Shown here: positions 37,703 to 45,653 of the stretch, one piece after another
How the letters are laid out: the number at the start of each line of letters is the position of its first letter
How positions within the stretch are numbered: the first letter of the stretch is position 1
Source: Thiotrichales bacterium
GTDB lineage: Bacteria; Pseudomonadota; Gammaproteobacteria; Beggiatoales; Beggiatoaceae
Assembly (NCBI GenBank): GCA_016745035.1
Contig: JADGDE010000001.1
Location: 782,507-846,506, forward strand
DNA length: 64,000 nucleotides
Direction: 5' to 3'
Position numbers and translations under genes: made by a program
The notes under the pieces: model-generated
The model's database searches: none
What the model saw: the letters and a program-made list of their open reading frames with translations, nothing else
What the model was told of the DNA's origin: nothing

Positions 37703-38079
37703 TAATGTGCAGTAAAACCGAAGGCTTTATCGTGGACATAAACCAATTTACATGCTTCTAAATACTGCGCGTCGTGAATTTCACCTGCTTGAATATAACC
37801 GGTTTCACCTTGGTTTAAGACCACAGGCTCGCCCCGTTTGACCAAGCCCGCAGCGGTTTTATCATAAAACTGAATTTGCATTTTTCCTTCGATGACGACG
37901 GTCATATCATCGCCTGGATGTGAATGCGGAGGCTCAGCACTGCCCGCTTCCCAGCGCTCAAGCATGACTTCAGCACCATTGGGGTTGTTAGGATAGGTGG
38001 TTCTAAGCGTGAAACCCTCAGGGGTATCAGGAACTGCGACATGGTTATCCCATACTTTACTCTTATCAGACGCTGCCAT
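37702..38079 (-). CDS. Cupin-domain protein
   Basis: A 125-residue single-cupin protein. Motif 1 reads PPHSHPGDDMTVVIEGKMQI with candidate metal ligands His/His/Glu-Asp, and motif 2 reads GYIQAGEIHDAQYLE with a third His. Small cupins bind metals or small ligands; the function is unknown. No partner gene is adjacent. Its stop codon is formed by the edge of the 161-bp palindrome. Confidence 0.88.
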   Translation of the reverse strand: MAASDKSKVWDNHVAVPDTPEGFTLRTTYPNNPNGAEVMLERWEAGSAEPPHSHPGDDMTVVIEGKMQIQFYDKTAAGLVKRGEPVVLNQGETGYIQAGEIHDAQYLEACKLVYVHDKAFGFTAH

Positions 38080-38208
38080 TTTAAATCCTTGTTGTATTAA
38101 AAACCTGAGTATATTGCTCTGATTTATGCGATGTTTTTTGTCGAAATCAAGGCTTAAAAAAGCATTGCATCTGCATCCAAGTTGGAGTAAACTGCAAGCA
38201 TCAAGTCT

Positions 38209-38229
38209 AAATGATAATTATTATCATTT
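38209..38229 (+). promoter_or_regulatory. Fur box upstream of feoAB
   Basis: A perfect 21-bp palindrome with half-site AAATGATAAT around a central T, very close to the Fur consensus (GATAATGATAATCATTATC). It lies 39 bp before the feoA start. Confidence 0.9.
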
Positions 38230-38268
38230 CCCGTTAAATATAGACTAATTCAGATAAGGAATTCACTC

Positions 38269-38502
38269 ATGATCAAACGATTGCAACAACTGAAAAAAGG
38301 CGAAAACGGCGTTATTCAAAAATTGCACATCGAACAAGGTCATTTAGCTCGCCGTCTCCACGCCAGTGGTTTTCGCATGGGCAAGTCTATTAAATTATTG
38401 CGTCGCGCTTTTTTTGGCGGGCCTTTACATATCCAAATCGGTACAACCGAAGTCATGCTCCGCCCCTCTGAGGCGAAATTCATTGAAATCCGCTGTTGCT
38501 AA
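38269..38502 (+). CDS. feoA: Ferrous iron transport protein A
   Basis: A 77-residue SH3-like protein that assists FeoB. Motifs: LKKGENGVIQKLHIEQGHLARRL, the LHASGFRMGKSIKLLRRA segment and IQIGTTEVMLRPSEAKFIEI. AAGGAAT precedes the ATG. The feoB start follows 9 bp after the stop and a perfect Fur box lies upstream, so iron repression is expected. Confidence 0.95.
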   Translation: MIKRLQQLKKGENGVIQKLHIEQGHLARRLHASGFRMGKSIKLLRRAFFGGPLHIQIGTTEVMLRPSEAKFIEIRCC

Positions 38503-38511
38503 AACAAACAG

Positions 38512-40326
38512 ATGGCAAAAGTCGCCCTGTTAGGGATGCCCAATACGGGCAAGAGCACCTTTTTTAATCGCTTAACTGGAGCGAGCGCTCGCGTTGGTAA
38601 TTGGCCGGGAATTACGGTTGATTTGCTCAGTGCTAAAATTCCCCTCGGCGCACACTTACTCGAATTAATCGATTTGCCCGGTATTTTTGATTTTCCCGGC
38701 GACTCTGAAGATGAAAAAGTGGTATGGGAATTTCTCAAAACCACCCCCGTCGATGCCATTGTTGTGGTACTCAATAGCAGCCAAATCGACCGCCAACTCC
38801 ACCTCTTACTGCAACTCAAACGTCTCAACTGCCCCATGCTGGTACTGCTCAACATGAGCGATGAATCCCAGCGTTATGGCATTTATATCGACAATCAAAA
38901 AATTTCTGATGCCTTAGATGGTGCGCCCGTGTTGAGCATCAGTGCTAAACATGGTGACAGCTATCCTGAGATTCGCGCCGAATTTGCCAAAGTGCTTGAC
39001 CACGCCAAAGCTGAAAAAGGCGATTATGATTCCACGCAAGCGGCTGAAAACATCAGCATCAATAGCGATGATGCCGCTGTATTACAACACCAGACCGAAC
39101 AGCTATTAGAAAACGCGGTCGAATACCCGATAGAACTGCCGAAAAACCTGACTCATAAACTTGACCAGGTGTTGATGAATCCGTTTTTAGGTTTGCCTTT
39201 ATTTTTTGCCACCATGTATCTATTGTTTCAAACCGTGTTTGAGCTGGGTGCGCCTTTGCAAGACGCGGTGGCTTGGGTTTTAGATGGCATTCGCGGTTAT
39301 GTGCTCGAACCGGCTTTAAGTTTCTTGCCTGCCATGCTACAAGGTTTGCTCCTCGATGGGGTCTATGATGGTATCGCCACCGTTGCCTCTTTTGTACCGA
39401 TTATCGTCCTGTTTTTCTTGCTAATGACCATCGTTGAGGATTCAGGCTATCTCTCCCGCGCAGCGTTTTTAATGGATGCCCTAATGCTACGCTTGGGGCT
39501 GGATGGGCGCAGTTTTGTCATGCTATTGATGGGCTTTGGCTGTAATGTCCCTGCGCTGATGGGCACACGGGTGATGCGCACCCGAGGTTTGCGTTTTTTG
39601 AGCATGATGATTATTCCCTTTTCCTTATGTGCTGCGCGTTTACAAATCTTTTTATTTTTTATCGCCGCTTTATTTTTACCCGAACACGCCGGATTAGTCT
39701 TATTTAGCCTTTATGTTGCCAGTTTTTTCGCCGCTTTTTTAACTGCCTTTTTATTCAAAGGGCGTTATCCCAGCAAAGAGCCGCTAGTCTTAGAGCTTCC
39801 TCCCTACCGTTTGCCTACCGTGCATCAAATCCTGCTGCGGGCTTGGCTAGAAGTCAGCCACTTTTTAGTCCGTGCCAGCCGTTTTATTATCATCGGTGTG
39901 GTCTTAATTTGGATTTTAACTAACTTCCCAGCGGGTGTTCCCGCAGGCAGCAGTGAGACATGGGCTGGGCAAATCAGCGCATGGCTAGCACCGATATTTA
40001 ACCCCATTGGTATTGAAGGTAATTTAATTATTAGCCTATTTTTCGGCTTTGTGGCTAAAGAAGTGGTTTTAGGGGCGATGGCGGTGATTTATAACAGCGA
40101 AGGCACAGGTTTAAGCCAAATGGTCGCTAGCCAACTTGACTGGGTACAAGCCTATAGCTTTATGTTATTCACCTTGTTATATACCCCTTGCGTCTCGACT
40201 ATTGCCACCATTCACGCAGAGGCAAAACACGCAGGCTTTACCCTCCTTAACCTTATCTGGCCGCTGAGCTTCGCTTGGTTTATCAGCTTTGTTTTTTATC
40301 AAAGTGCGCGAGCATTAGGCTATTAA
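38512..40326 (+). CDS. feoB: Ferrous iron transporter FeoB, compact form
   Basis: FeoB couples a G-protein domain to a membrane pore for Fe2+. G1 is GMPNTGKSTFFNRL, G2 lies in GITVD, G3 is DLPGIFDFP and G4 is NMSD. The membrane part has two gate motifs: LLMGFGCNVPALMGTRVMRTRG with IIPFSLCAARLQIFLFF, and FGFVAKEVVLGAM with LYTPCVSTIATIHAE. At 604 residues it is about 150-170 shorter than E. coli FeoB, mainly through a shorter spacer and C-terminal end. No FeoC gene follows. Confidence 0.95.
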   Translation: MAKVALLGMPNTGKSTFFNRLTGASARVGNWPGITVDLLSAKIPLGAHLLELIDLPGIFDFPGDSEDEKVVWEFLKTTPVDAIVVVLNSSQIDRQLHLLLQLKRLNCPMLVLLNMSDESQRYGIYIDNQKISDALDGAPVLSISAKHGDSYPEIRAEFAKVLDHAKAEKGDYDSTQAAENISINSDDAAVLQHQTEQLLENAVEYPIELPKNLTHKLDQVLMNPFLGLPLFFATMYLLFQTVFELGAPLQDAVAWVLDGIRGYVLEPALSFLPAMLQGLLLDGVYDGIATVASFVPIIVLFFLLMTIVEDSGYLSRAAFLMDALMLRLGLDGRSFVMLLMGFGCNVPALMGTRVMRTRGLRFLSMMIIPFSLCAARLQIFLFFIAALFLPEHAGLVLFSLYVASFFAAFLTAFLFKGRYPSKEPLVLELPPYRLPTVHQILLRAWLEVSHFLVRASRFIIIGVVLIWILTNFPAGVPAGSSETWAGQISAWLAPIFNPIGIEGNLIISLFFGFVAKEVVLGAMAVIYNSEGTGLSQMVASQLDWVQAYSFMLFTLLYTPCVSTIATIHAEAKHAGFTLLNLIWPLSFAWFISFVFYQSARALGY

Positions 40327-40410
40327 TCGCTAAAACCCTAACAATTATAGGTTATCATGTTAGTATAGCCATCACAGCGCACACCATCCCCCAGCCAAAT
40401 AAAACATCCT

Positions 40411-40700
40411 ATGATTAAACTAAAAACGGCGACCATTCATAAATACAAGTCCATAGAAACCGAACAAAGTCTGGATCTCAACGCCGATATAACCGTGCTG
40501 GTGGGCTTAAATGAGTCGGGGAAAACTTCGGTTTTAGAAGCCTTGGCGAAAACCAATGATTAAACTAAAAACGGCGACCATTCATAAATACAAGTCCATA
40601 GAAACCGAACAAAGTCTGGATCTCAACGCCGATATAACCGTGCTGGTGGGCTTAAATGAGTCGGGGAAAACTTCGGTTTTAGAAGCCTTGGCGAAAACCA
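40411..40700 (+). repeat. Perfect 145-bp tandem duplication at the 5' end of the OLD-like gene
   Basis: Positions 40411-40555 and 40556-40700 are identical as far as I can read, each beginning with the ATG of the ATPase gene. The unit is not a multiple of three, so the first copy yields a 50-residue stub (40411-40563, ending after the Walker A motif), while the second copy opens the full gene. The stub stop overlaps the second ATG by 8 bp. Confidence 0.95.
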
Positions 40701-42418
40701 ATTATTTTGAGCCTGACCCTGCTTTTAAGTTTAATCTAAGCCACGATTACCCACGCCGAGAAAAAAAGAAAATCGATAAAGCCGGGATTACTCCCAAGGC
40801 AGTCACTTCCACTTACACACTCACAGACGACTTACGCGCACAAATTGACGAAGACGTGGGCACAGGCGTATTTGCACAAGCCGATTTTTCCACCCGGGCG
40901 GAATATGACAATGTTGAAGCATGGCTGGATATACAAACCGACTTTAACGTCTTTATCCGCGCCCAAAGTGACAAATTTGGGCTAAATAAGGCAGCAACAA
41001 AAGCCCTCTTGGAGATTAAAGACCTCGCCAGCTTGCAAGCGCTCTATGAGCAAATGCCGGAACAAAACCTCAGCGCGTTAGAAAAATATTTTGCTAATAG
41101 CTGGGGCTGGCAAGCCGACCCCATCAGTGAATATGTCACCCGCTGCTGGCTCGCACCGCATTTACCCAAGTTTTTATATTATGACGAGTTCTACAGCCTG
41201 CCCTCGCGCATCAGCATCGAATCCCTGCAACAACAGACCCTAACCCAAGAAGCGCAAAAAACTGCTAAAGCTTTGTTTGAACTGGCAGATATTAACTTGA
41301 ATGAAATTCTTAATGCCGATAATTTTGAAGATTTCAAAGCCGAATTAGAGGCAACTGAGGTCAATATCAGCGAAGAAATGTTCAGCTATTGGACAACCAA
41401 CACCAATTTAGAAATCCAGTTTGATATTGATAAAACCACCGAAACCGACAGCAAAGGACAGGTTCAGGTTAAAGAGCATATTCTCGATATTCGCGTGCGC
41501 AATAACCGCACACGGATGAGTTTACCGCTGAAAAACCGCAGCAAAGGCTTTAACTGGTTTTTTTCCTTTTTAGTTTGGTTCAAAAAAATCCAAGAACAAA
41601 TCCATGAAAATTATATTTTGTTGTTAGACGAACCAGGGCTAAACTTGCACGCCTCAGCGCAAGCAGACTTACTCGCTTTTATCGAAAACCTAGCTCAAGA
41701 TTATCCCGTGGTCTATACCACCCACTCGCCATTTATGCTCAACCAAAGCGCTATGGACAGGGTGCGCACCGTGGTCGAAACCGAGCAAGGCACATGTATT
41801 TCAACTTTGGATAAAGAAACCGATAAAAAAACCCTTTATCCGCTACAAGCGTCGATGGCTTATGGGCTTTGTCAGCACCTATTTGCCCCCAAGCAAAGTT
41901 ATTTATTAGTCGAGAGCAGCAAAGATTTAGTCTATTTGCAAGCGCTCTCTAGTTACTTAAAAGCCAAAGGTTTAACTGGGTTGCCAGCGCATATTAGCAT
42001 CATGCCAGTCGGTGGTTTAAGCCATATTGCCCGTTTTAATGCCTTATTGAATGAAGAAAATGCTTATGTTGGTTTATTCGCACAAATACCTCATACACCG
42101 CTGTTAAAACCGCGTTTAATCGCTTATCAAGAATTTTGCCCTCAGATCACTTCAGCCAGTTTAGAAGATTTATTCAGCAAAGCTGAATACCTAAAGCTGT
42201 TACACCAAGCTTACCCACAGCATAAAAATTTAAAAACCACCCAGCTCAAAAATAATAAAACCCCGGTTCTTATTCAAATCGCAGCACATATTGATATCGA
42301 TTCCTTACAAATGGCACAAATGTTAGCGCAGCAAGGACAAAAGCTAACACTCAGTAAAAAAACCCTAGGGCATTGGCAACAATTATTTATACGTATTCAA
42401 CAAGAAATGGGTTTTTAA
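40556..42418 (+). CDS. OLD-like AAA ATPase with degenerate TOPRIM domain
   Basis: A 620-residue protein of the overcoming-lysogenisation-defect (OLD) type. The N-terminal ABC-like ATPase has Walker A GLNESGKTSVLEAL, a Walker B and D-loop region YILLLDEPGLNLHASAQ, and the switch histidine VYTTHSPFML. The C-terminal part aligns with a TOPRIM nuclease: the first Glu is kept in YLLVESSKDLVYLQALSSYL, but the usual LLDxDxxG strand reads AYVGLFAQIPH, lacking the acidic pair. This suggests loss of nuclease activity. Standalone OLD proteins can be antiviral (compare GajA), but no partner gene is adjacent. No good ribosome-binding site precedes either ATG; re-initiation from the upstream stub is possible. 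Confidence 0.85.
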   Translation: MIKLKTATIHKYKSIETEQSLDLNADITVLVGLNESGKTSVLEALAKTNYFEPDPAFKFNLSHDYPRREKKKIDKAGITPKAVTSTYTLTDDLRAQIDEDVGTGVFAQADFSTRAEYDNVEAWLDIQTDFNVFIRAQSDKFGLNKAATKALLEIKDLASLQALYEQMPEQNLSALEKYFANSWGWQADPISEYVTRCWLAPHLPKFLYYDEFYSLPSRISIESLQQQTLTQEAQKTAKALFELADINLNEILNADNFEDFKAELEATEVNISEEMFSYWTTNTNLEIQFDIDKTTETDSKGQVQVKEHILDIRVRNNRTRMSLPLKNRSKGFNWFFSFLVWFKKIQEQIHENYILLLDEPGLNLHASAQADLLAFIENLAQDYPVVYTTHSPFMLNQSAMDRVRTVVETEQGTCISTLDKETDKKTLYPLQASMAYGLCQHLFAPKQSYLLVESSKDLVYLQALSSYLKAKGLTGLPAHISIMPVGGLSHIARFNALLNEENAYVGLFAQIPHTPLLKPRLIAYQEFCPQITSASLEDLFSKAEYLKLLHQAYPQHKNLKTTQLKNNKTPVLIQIAAHIDIDSLQMAQMLAQQGQKLTLSKKTLGHWQQLFIRIQQEMGF

Positions 42419-42610
42419 CCTTAGCCTAACTCTCCATTAGCCCCACTCTATCTTCTTAAAAACCCTGTGTTTTTTTCTTTACCAAGATAATGATTCCATC
42501 GAGGCTATTTTATTACCCTTGAACTTATGGCATTATGAACGACATAGTCCTGCACCATTTATTTGATGCAGCTATTATTTTGACAATCACTGACGCTAAG
42601 GAGAACCATT

Positions 42611-42790
42611 ATGGGTTCAGATAAATCAAAGAAAAAGGCTAAAAAAGCCAAAAAAGCAATTAAATCAACCAAAAAAGCGCTGAAGCAAAACAAAAAATCG
42701 ATCAAAAAATCTAAAAAAATAGAAGCGAAAGCGAAGAAAGCTAAAAAAGCCAAAAAGGCTAAGAAAGCCAAAAAAGCGAAAAAAAGCTAA
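42611..42790 (+). CDS. Lysine/alanine-rich histone H1-like small protein
   Basis: A 59-residue protein composed almost only of Lys, Ala, Ser and a few others, with tandem KKAKKAKKA units after MGSDKSKKK. It resembles the tails of histone H1-like bacterial proteins and would bind DNA or RNA by charge. The ribosome-binding site AAGGAG is ideal and a strong terminator follows, so I consider it expressed. The frame on the opposite strand here is a shadow. A 190-bp gap precedes it with no other gene seen. Confidence 0.8.
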   Translation: MGSDKSKKKAKKAKKAIKSTKKALKQNKKSIKKSKKIEAKAKKAKKAKKAKKAKKAKKS

Positions 42791-42820
42791 TCGCTTAGGT
42801 TGACGAAAACCACCTTAATA

Positions 42821-42858
42821 TTGCCCGCTGTTTGCTCAAAACAAGCGGGCAATTTTTA
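42821..42858 (+). terminator. Terminator of the lysine-rich gene
   Basis: TTGCCCGCTGTTT pairs with AAAACAAGCGGGCAA (one bulge) and is followed by TTTTTAT. Confidence 0.88.
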
Positions 42859-42950
42859 TACTGCAACTGTCCCTTCGAATCAAAAAACTGCTATTTAATC
42901 CAAACGAATTTATCTCATGATGATGAGAGTCATTATTTATAGAGTTGGTA

Positions 42951-43388
42951 TTACCAATTAACAATATCGGTATTTTCACCTTTACCACCGGCTTTCCCAT
43001 CCGCACCATAACTGAATAAATCAAAATCGTTGCCATGAATGCTGGGCATACGGTAATGATAATCTCGATCCCACGGGTCTTTGGGGATGTTTTTTTTAGT
43101 ATAAGGACCGTTCCAGTGTGGATTATTGATGTTGTTATGTCTTAAGCCATTTAAATTATAGGGGTAGTGTCCTGTATCGAGTCGATAGGTGTCTAAGGCA
43201 TGTGATAGCATTGCCATTTGGGCTTTGGCAGAATACTGATATCTTGGTTGGGGACATGAGTGGATCATCTTAGGTCCTATAAATGCAGCCAGCAGCAAAA
43301 ATAAGCCAATAATCACAAGCAACTTAATCAAAAGACTTCTAAATGGGTGAGGTCGCTCATCTTCAGCGTCCATATCTACATCATTCAT
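42951..43388 (-). CDS. GspG-like protein without a prepilin cleavage motif
   Basis: A 145-residue paralogue of the adjacent GspG. The C-terminal half is clearly the type II secretion G domain (QMAMLSHALDTYRLDTGHYP, WNGPYTKKNIPKDPWDRDYHYR, HGNDFDLFSYGADGKAGGKGE). The N-terminal KGFTLIE prepilin motif is replaced by an acidic segment (NDVDMDAEDERPHP), a short basic stretch, and a plain transmembrane helix (LLIKLLVIIGLFLLLAAFIG). So it is probably a fixed membrane protein presenting a pseudopilin-like head. The ATG at 43388 is used; a GTG just before it is possible. Confidence 0.82.
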   Translation of the reverse strand: MNDVDMDAEDERPHPFRSLLIKLLVIIGLFLLLAAFIGPKMIHSCPQPRYQYSAKAQMAMLSHALDTYRLDTGHYPYNLNGLRHNNINNPHWNGPYTKKNIPKDPWDRDYHYRMPSIHGNDFDLFSYGADGKAGGKGENTDIVNW

Positions 43389-43452
43389 CACATGGATAGC
43401 TCTTGAAAGTATTTATACAGGAAACGCAGAATTAGCCGCATTTGAATGGGAC

Positions 43453-43475
43453 AAAAAAAACCTCCCAAAGGGAGG
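43453..43475 (-). terminator. Terminator after gspG
   Basis: On the minus strand CCTCCC, a 3-base loop and GGGAGG (43475-43461) are followed by eight T residues. Confidence 0.93.
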
Positions 43476-43486
43476 CTTTTCAGTGT

Positions 43487-43903
43487 TTACCAGTTGACGA
43501 GGTCGGCGTTTTCGCCTTCGCCGCCCTCTTGCATATCAGGGCCATAACTATACAAATCGAAATCGTTATTATGACTACCTGGTGCTTGGTAATGGTAGTC
43601 TTGATCCCAAGGGTCTTTGGGGATGGCTTTTTTGATATAAGGACCACTCCAGCGTGGGCTGCCGCTGTCATTTTGAAGCAAGCCCTCTAAGCCACTGGGA
43701 TAACGTCCAACATCAATGCGATAGGTATCCAAGGCTTGCGATAACATTTCAATTTGCGCTTTGGTTGTATTAATTTGTGCGCCGCCTAATTTATCGATAA
43801 TCGTAGGCCCCACCAAAGCCGCCAACATAGCGATAATCGCCATCACGATGAGCAATTCAATCAGGGTAAAGCCTTTTTGAATACGGTTTTTTTTCTGTTG
43901 CAT
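43487..43903 (-). CDS. gspG: Major pseudopilin GspG (type II secretion)
   Basis: A 138-residue pseudopilin. The class III signal is QKGFTLIELLIVMAIIAMLAALVGP (listed here only by its key residues: cleavage after Gly, Phe+1, Glu+5), and the body has the G-family pattern QIEMLSQALDTYRIDVGRYPS, PYIKKAIPKDPWDQDYHYQ and YSYGPDMQEGGEGENADLVNW. AAAGGA lies six bases before the ATG at 43903; two upstream ATGs are in frame. No other gsp genes are in the window, so it is an orphan copy with its paralogue 98 bp downstream. Confidence 0.92.
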   Translation of the reverse strand: MQQKKNRIQKGFTLIELLIVMAIIAMLAALVGPTIIDKLGGAQINTTKAQIEMLSQALDTYRIDVGRYPSGLEGLLQNDSGSPRWSGPYIKKAIPKDPWDQDYHYQAPGSHNNDFDLYSYGPDMQEGGEGENADLVNW

Positions 43904-44053
43904 GAGCATTCCTTTCATATGAGGTGTGTGGTGACGCGGCTAAACCAGCGCCGAAAACTTGAAGTATAGCCAATCTTTTATTTTTGGGCTGATTTTATGA
44001 GATAAAAGGGCGGTTTTTTTGCTTAAGTGTCACAAAATGTCCGATAAAATGCG

Positions 44054-44461
44054 TCAGTCTTCCTTTTTGTCCCCAGCCTGAAAACGTAAAGACATGGAAT
44101 TGATACAATAACGCTGTCCTGTAGGCTTAGGACCATCTGGGAACACATGCCCTAGATGCGCATCACAACGCGCGCAGGTGACTTCGGTTCGCTGCATTCC
44201 ATGACTGCGGTCGGTGTGTTCCTCGACTTGTTCGGACAAAGCAGTATAAAAACTCGGCCAACCACTGCCCGAATCATATTTAGTTTCAGACTCAAACAAA
44301 GGCGCACCACAACAAAGACAGTGATAAACACCCTCGGTTTTGTTGTCGTTATATTCACCGGTAAAACTGCGCTCAGTGCCTTTTTGCCGACAAACCCAAA
44401 ATTGCTCGGGGCTTAGTTCTTCGCGCCATTGTGCTTCGGTTTTTTTGATTTTAACCATCAT
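44054..44461 (-). CDS. msrB: Peptide-methionine (R)-S-oxide reductase
   Basis: MsrB reduces methionine-R-sulfoxide in proteins. The 135-residue protein has the zinc cysteines CLCCGAPLF and [12 protein letters not shown], the substrate loop [11 protein letters not shown], and the catalytic Cys of [17 protein letters not shown] lies just before two adjacent ATG codons. It overlaps the 3' end of queG by 8 to 11 bp, so the two are co-translated. Confidence 0.96.
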   Translation of the reverse strand: MMVKIKKTEAQWREELSPEQFWVCRQKGTERSFTGEYNDNKTEGVYHCLCCGAPLFESETKYDSGSGWPSFYTALSEQVEEHTDRSHGMQRTEVTCARCDAHLGHVFPDGPKPTGQRYCINSMSLRFQAGDKKED

Positions 44462-45494
44462 CGTCTCCTTGTAAACGCGCTAATGCCCAATGAATATGCT
44501 CGCGTAGCATTATATTTGGGTGATCGAGGTGCTGTTTTAAAGCCTTGAGCACTTCAGGGCTGGCGATACCATTGCCTAAAGCCACGGCAATATTACGTAA
44601 CCAAGCGGTGTGCCCTATGCGCCGAATTGGCGAACCTTGCAACTGCTGTAAAAATTCTGCCTCAGTCCATGCGAATAAATGAAGTAAATGGGCGCTGTCG
44701 AGATTATAACGCGGTTTAAAATCAGTTTCTTGGCTGAGTTTGGCAAAACGATTCCACGGGCAAACCAATTGGCAATCATCACAACCATAAATGCGATTGC
44801 CGATTAAGGCACGGTATTCGATGGGGATTGCGCCTTGGTTTTCGATGGTTAAATAAGAAATACAGCGCCGAGCATCGACTTGGTAAGGGGCGACAATCGC
44901 TTGTGTTGGGCAAATATCTATGCAAGCGCTGCAACGCCCACAATGATTGGCTTGGGCTTTGTCGGCAGGCAAATCTAAATCCAGATAAATTTCGCCAAGA
45001 AAAAACCATGAGCCGGCATTGCGGGAAATCAAGTTGCTGTGTTTGCCTTGCCAGCCCAAGCCTGCGCGCACGGCTAGCGGTTTTTCCATCACAGGCGCAC
45101 TGTCGGTAAATACGCGCCATTGGCAAGGAGTATGCTCGGCGATTTGTTTTGCCAGTTGTTGTAGGCGTTTACGCATCAATTTGTGATAATCCCGCCCCAA
45201 GGCATAGCGAGAGATATAAGCTCGATGCGGCATGTTCAGCAACGTCATCATATTGTCTGGGGTATCGTGCAAATAATCCAAACGTGCTGAAATCACGCTT
45301 AGCGTGCCCGCTTCCAGTAATTCAGGGCGGGTGCGTTTTTGCCCGTGGCGCTGCATATAGTCCATATCGGCGTGATAATCTGCCGCCAACCATGCTGCCA
45401 GTTCAGCTTCGGCAACTGGCGGCTGAGCTTTGGCAATGCCTACAGCACTAAAGCCTAGGGCTTGCCCCCATGTTTTGATTTGTTGTGCCAGCAT
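44451..45494 (-). CDS. queG: Epoxyqueuosine reductase
   Basis: QueG performs the last step of queuosine synthesis, reducing epoxyqueuosine in tRNA, with cobalamin and two 4Fe-4S clusters. The 347-residue protein has the N-terminal [14 protein letters not shown], the proton-donor region [28 protein letters not shown], cluster motifs [16 protein letters not shown] and [12 protein letters not shown], and a HEAT-like C terminus. It is the normal length. It overlaps msrB at its end. Confidence 0.96.
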   Translation of the reverse strand: MLAQQIKTWGQALGFSAVGIAKAQPPVAEAELAAWLAADYHADMDYMQRHGQKRTRPELLEAGTLSVISARLDYLHDTPDNMMTLLNMPHRAYISRYALGRDYHKLMRKRLQQLAKQIAEHTPCQWRVFTDSAPVMEKPLAVRAGLGWQGKHSNLISRNAGSWFFLGEIYLDLDLPADKAQANHCGRCSACIDICPTQAIVAPYQVDARRCISYLTIENQGAIPIEYRALIGNRIYGCDDCQLVCPWNRFAKLSQETDFKPRYNLDSAHLLHLFAWTEAEFLQQLQGSPIRRIGHTAWLRNIAVALGNGIASPEVLKALKQHLDHPNIMLREHIHWALARLQGDDDG

Positions 45495-45581
45495 GAAGTG
45501 CCTTTACCAAGCGCTTTTACTGTTGTAATGGCTAGGTTAGAGGTAAGTGTTTTTAAGAAAAGATTTGAGGTATGAGAAAGG

Positions 45582-45611
45582 CAATTGATACCTCGTTTGA
45601 GGTATCAATTG
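45582..45611 (-). terminator. Terminator-like hairpin after infB
   Basis: A 13-bp perfect stem CAATTGATACCTC / GAGGTATCAATTG with a 4-base loop lies 43 bp after the infB stop, with GCCTTTC following on the minus strand. The T-run is short. Confidence 0.75.
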
Positions 45612-45653
45612 ATTGTCAGTCTGCGCTGACTTAGAGAGCTTATAAAGGATATG

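Noticed and set aside
42559-42771. Phe/Leu/Ala-rich frame on the minus strand
   Set aside because: It is the complement of the lysine-rich gene, which has a better start, ribosome-binding site and terminator.
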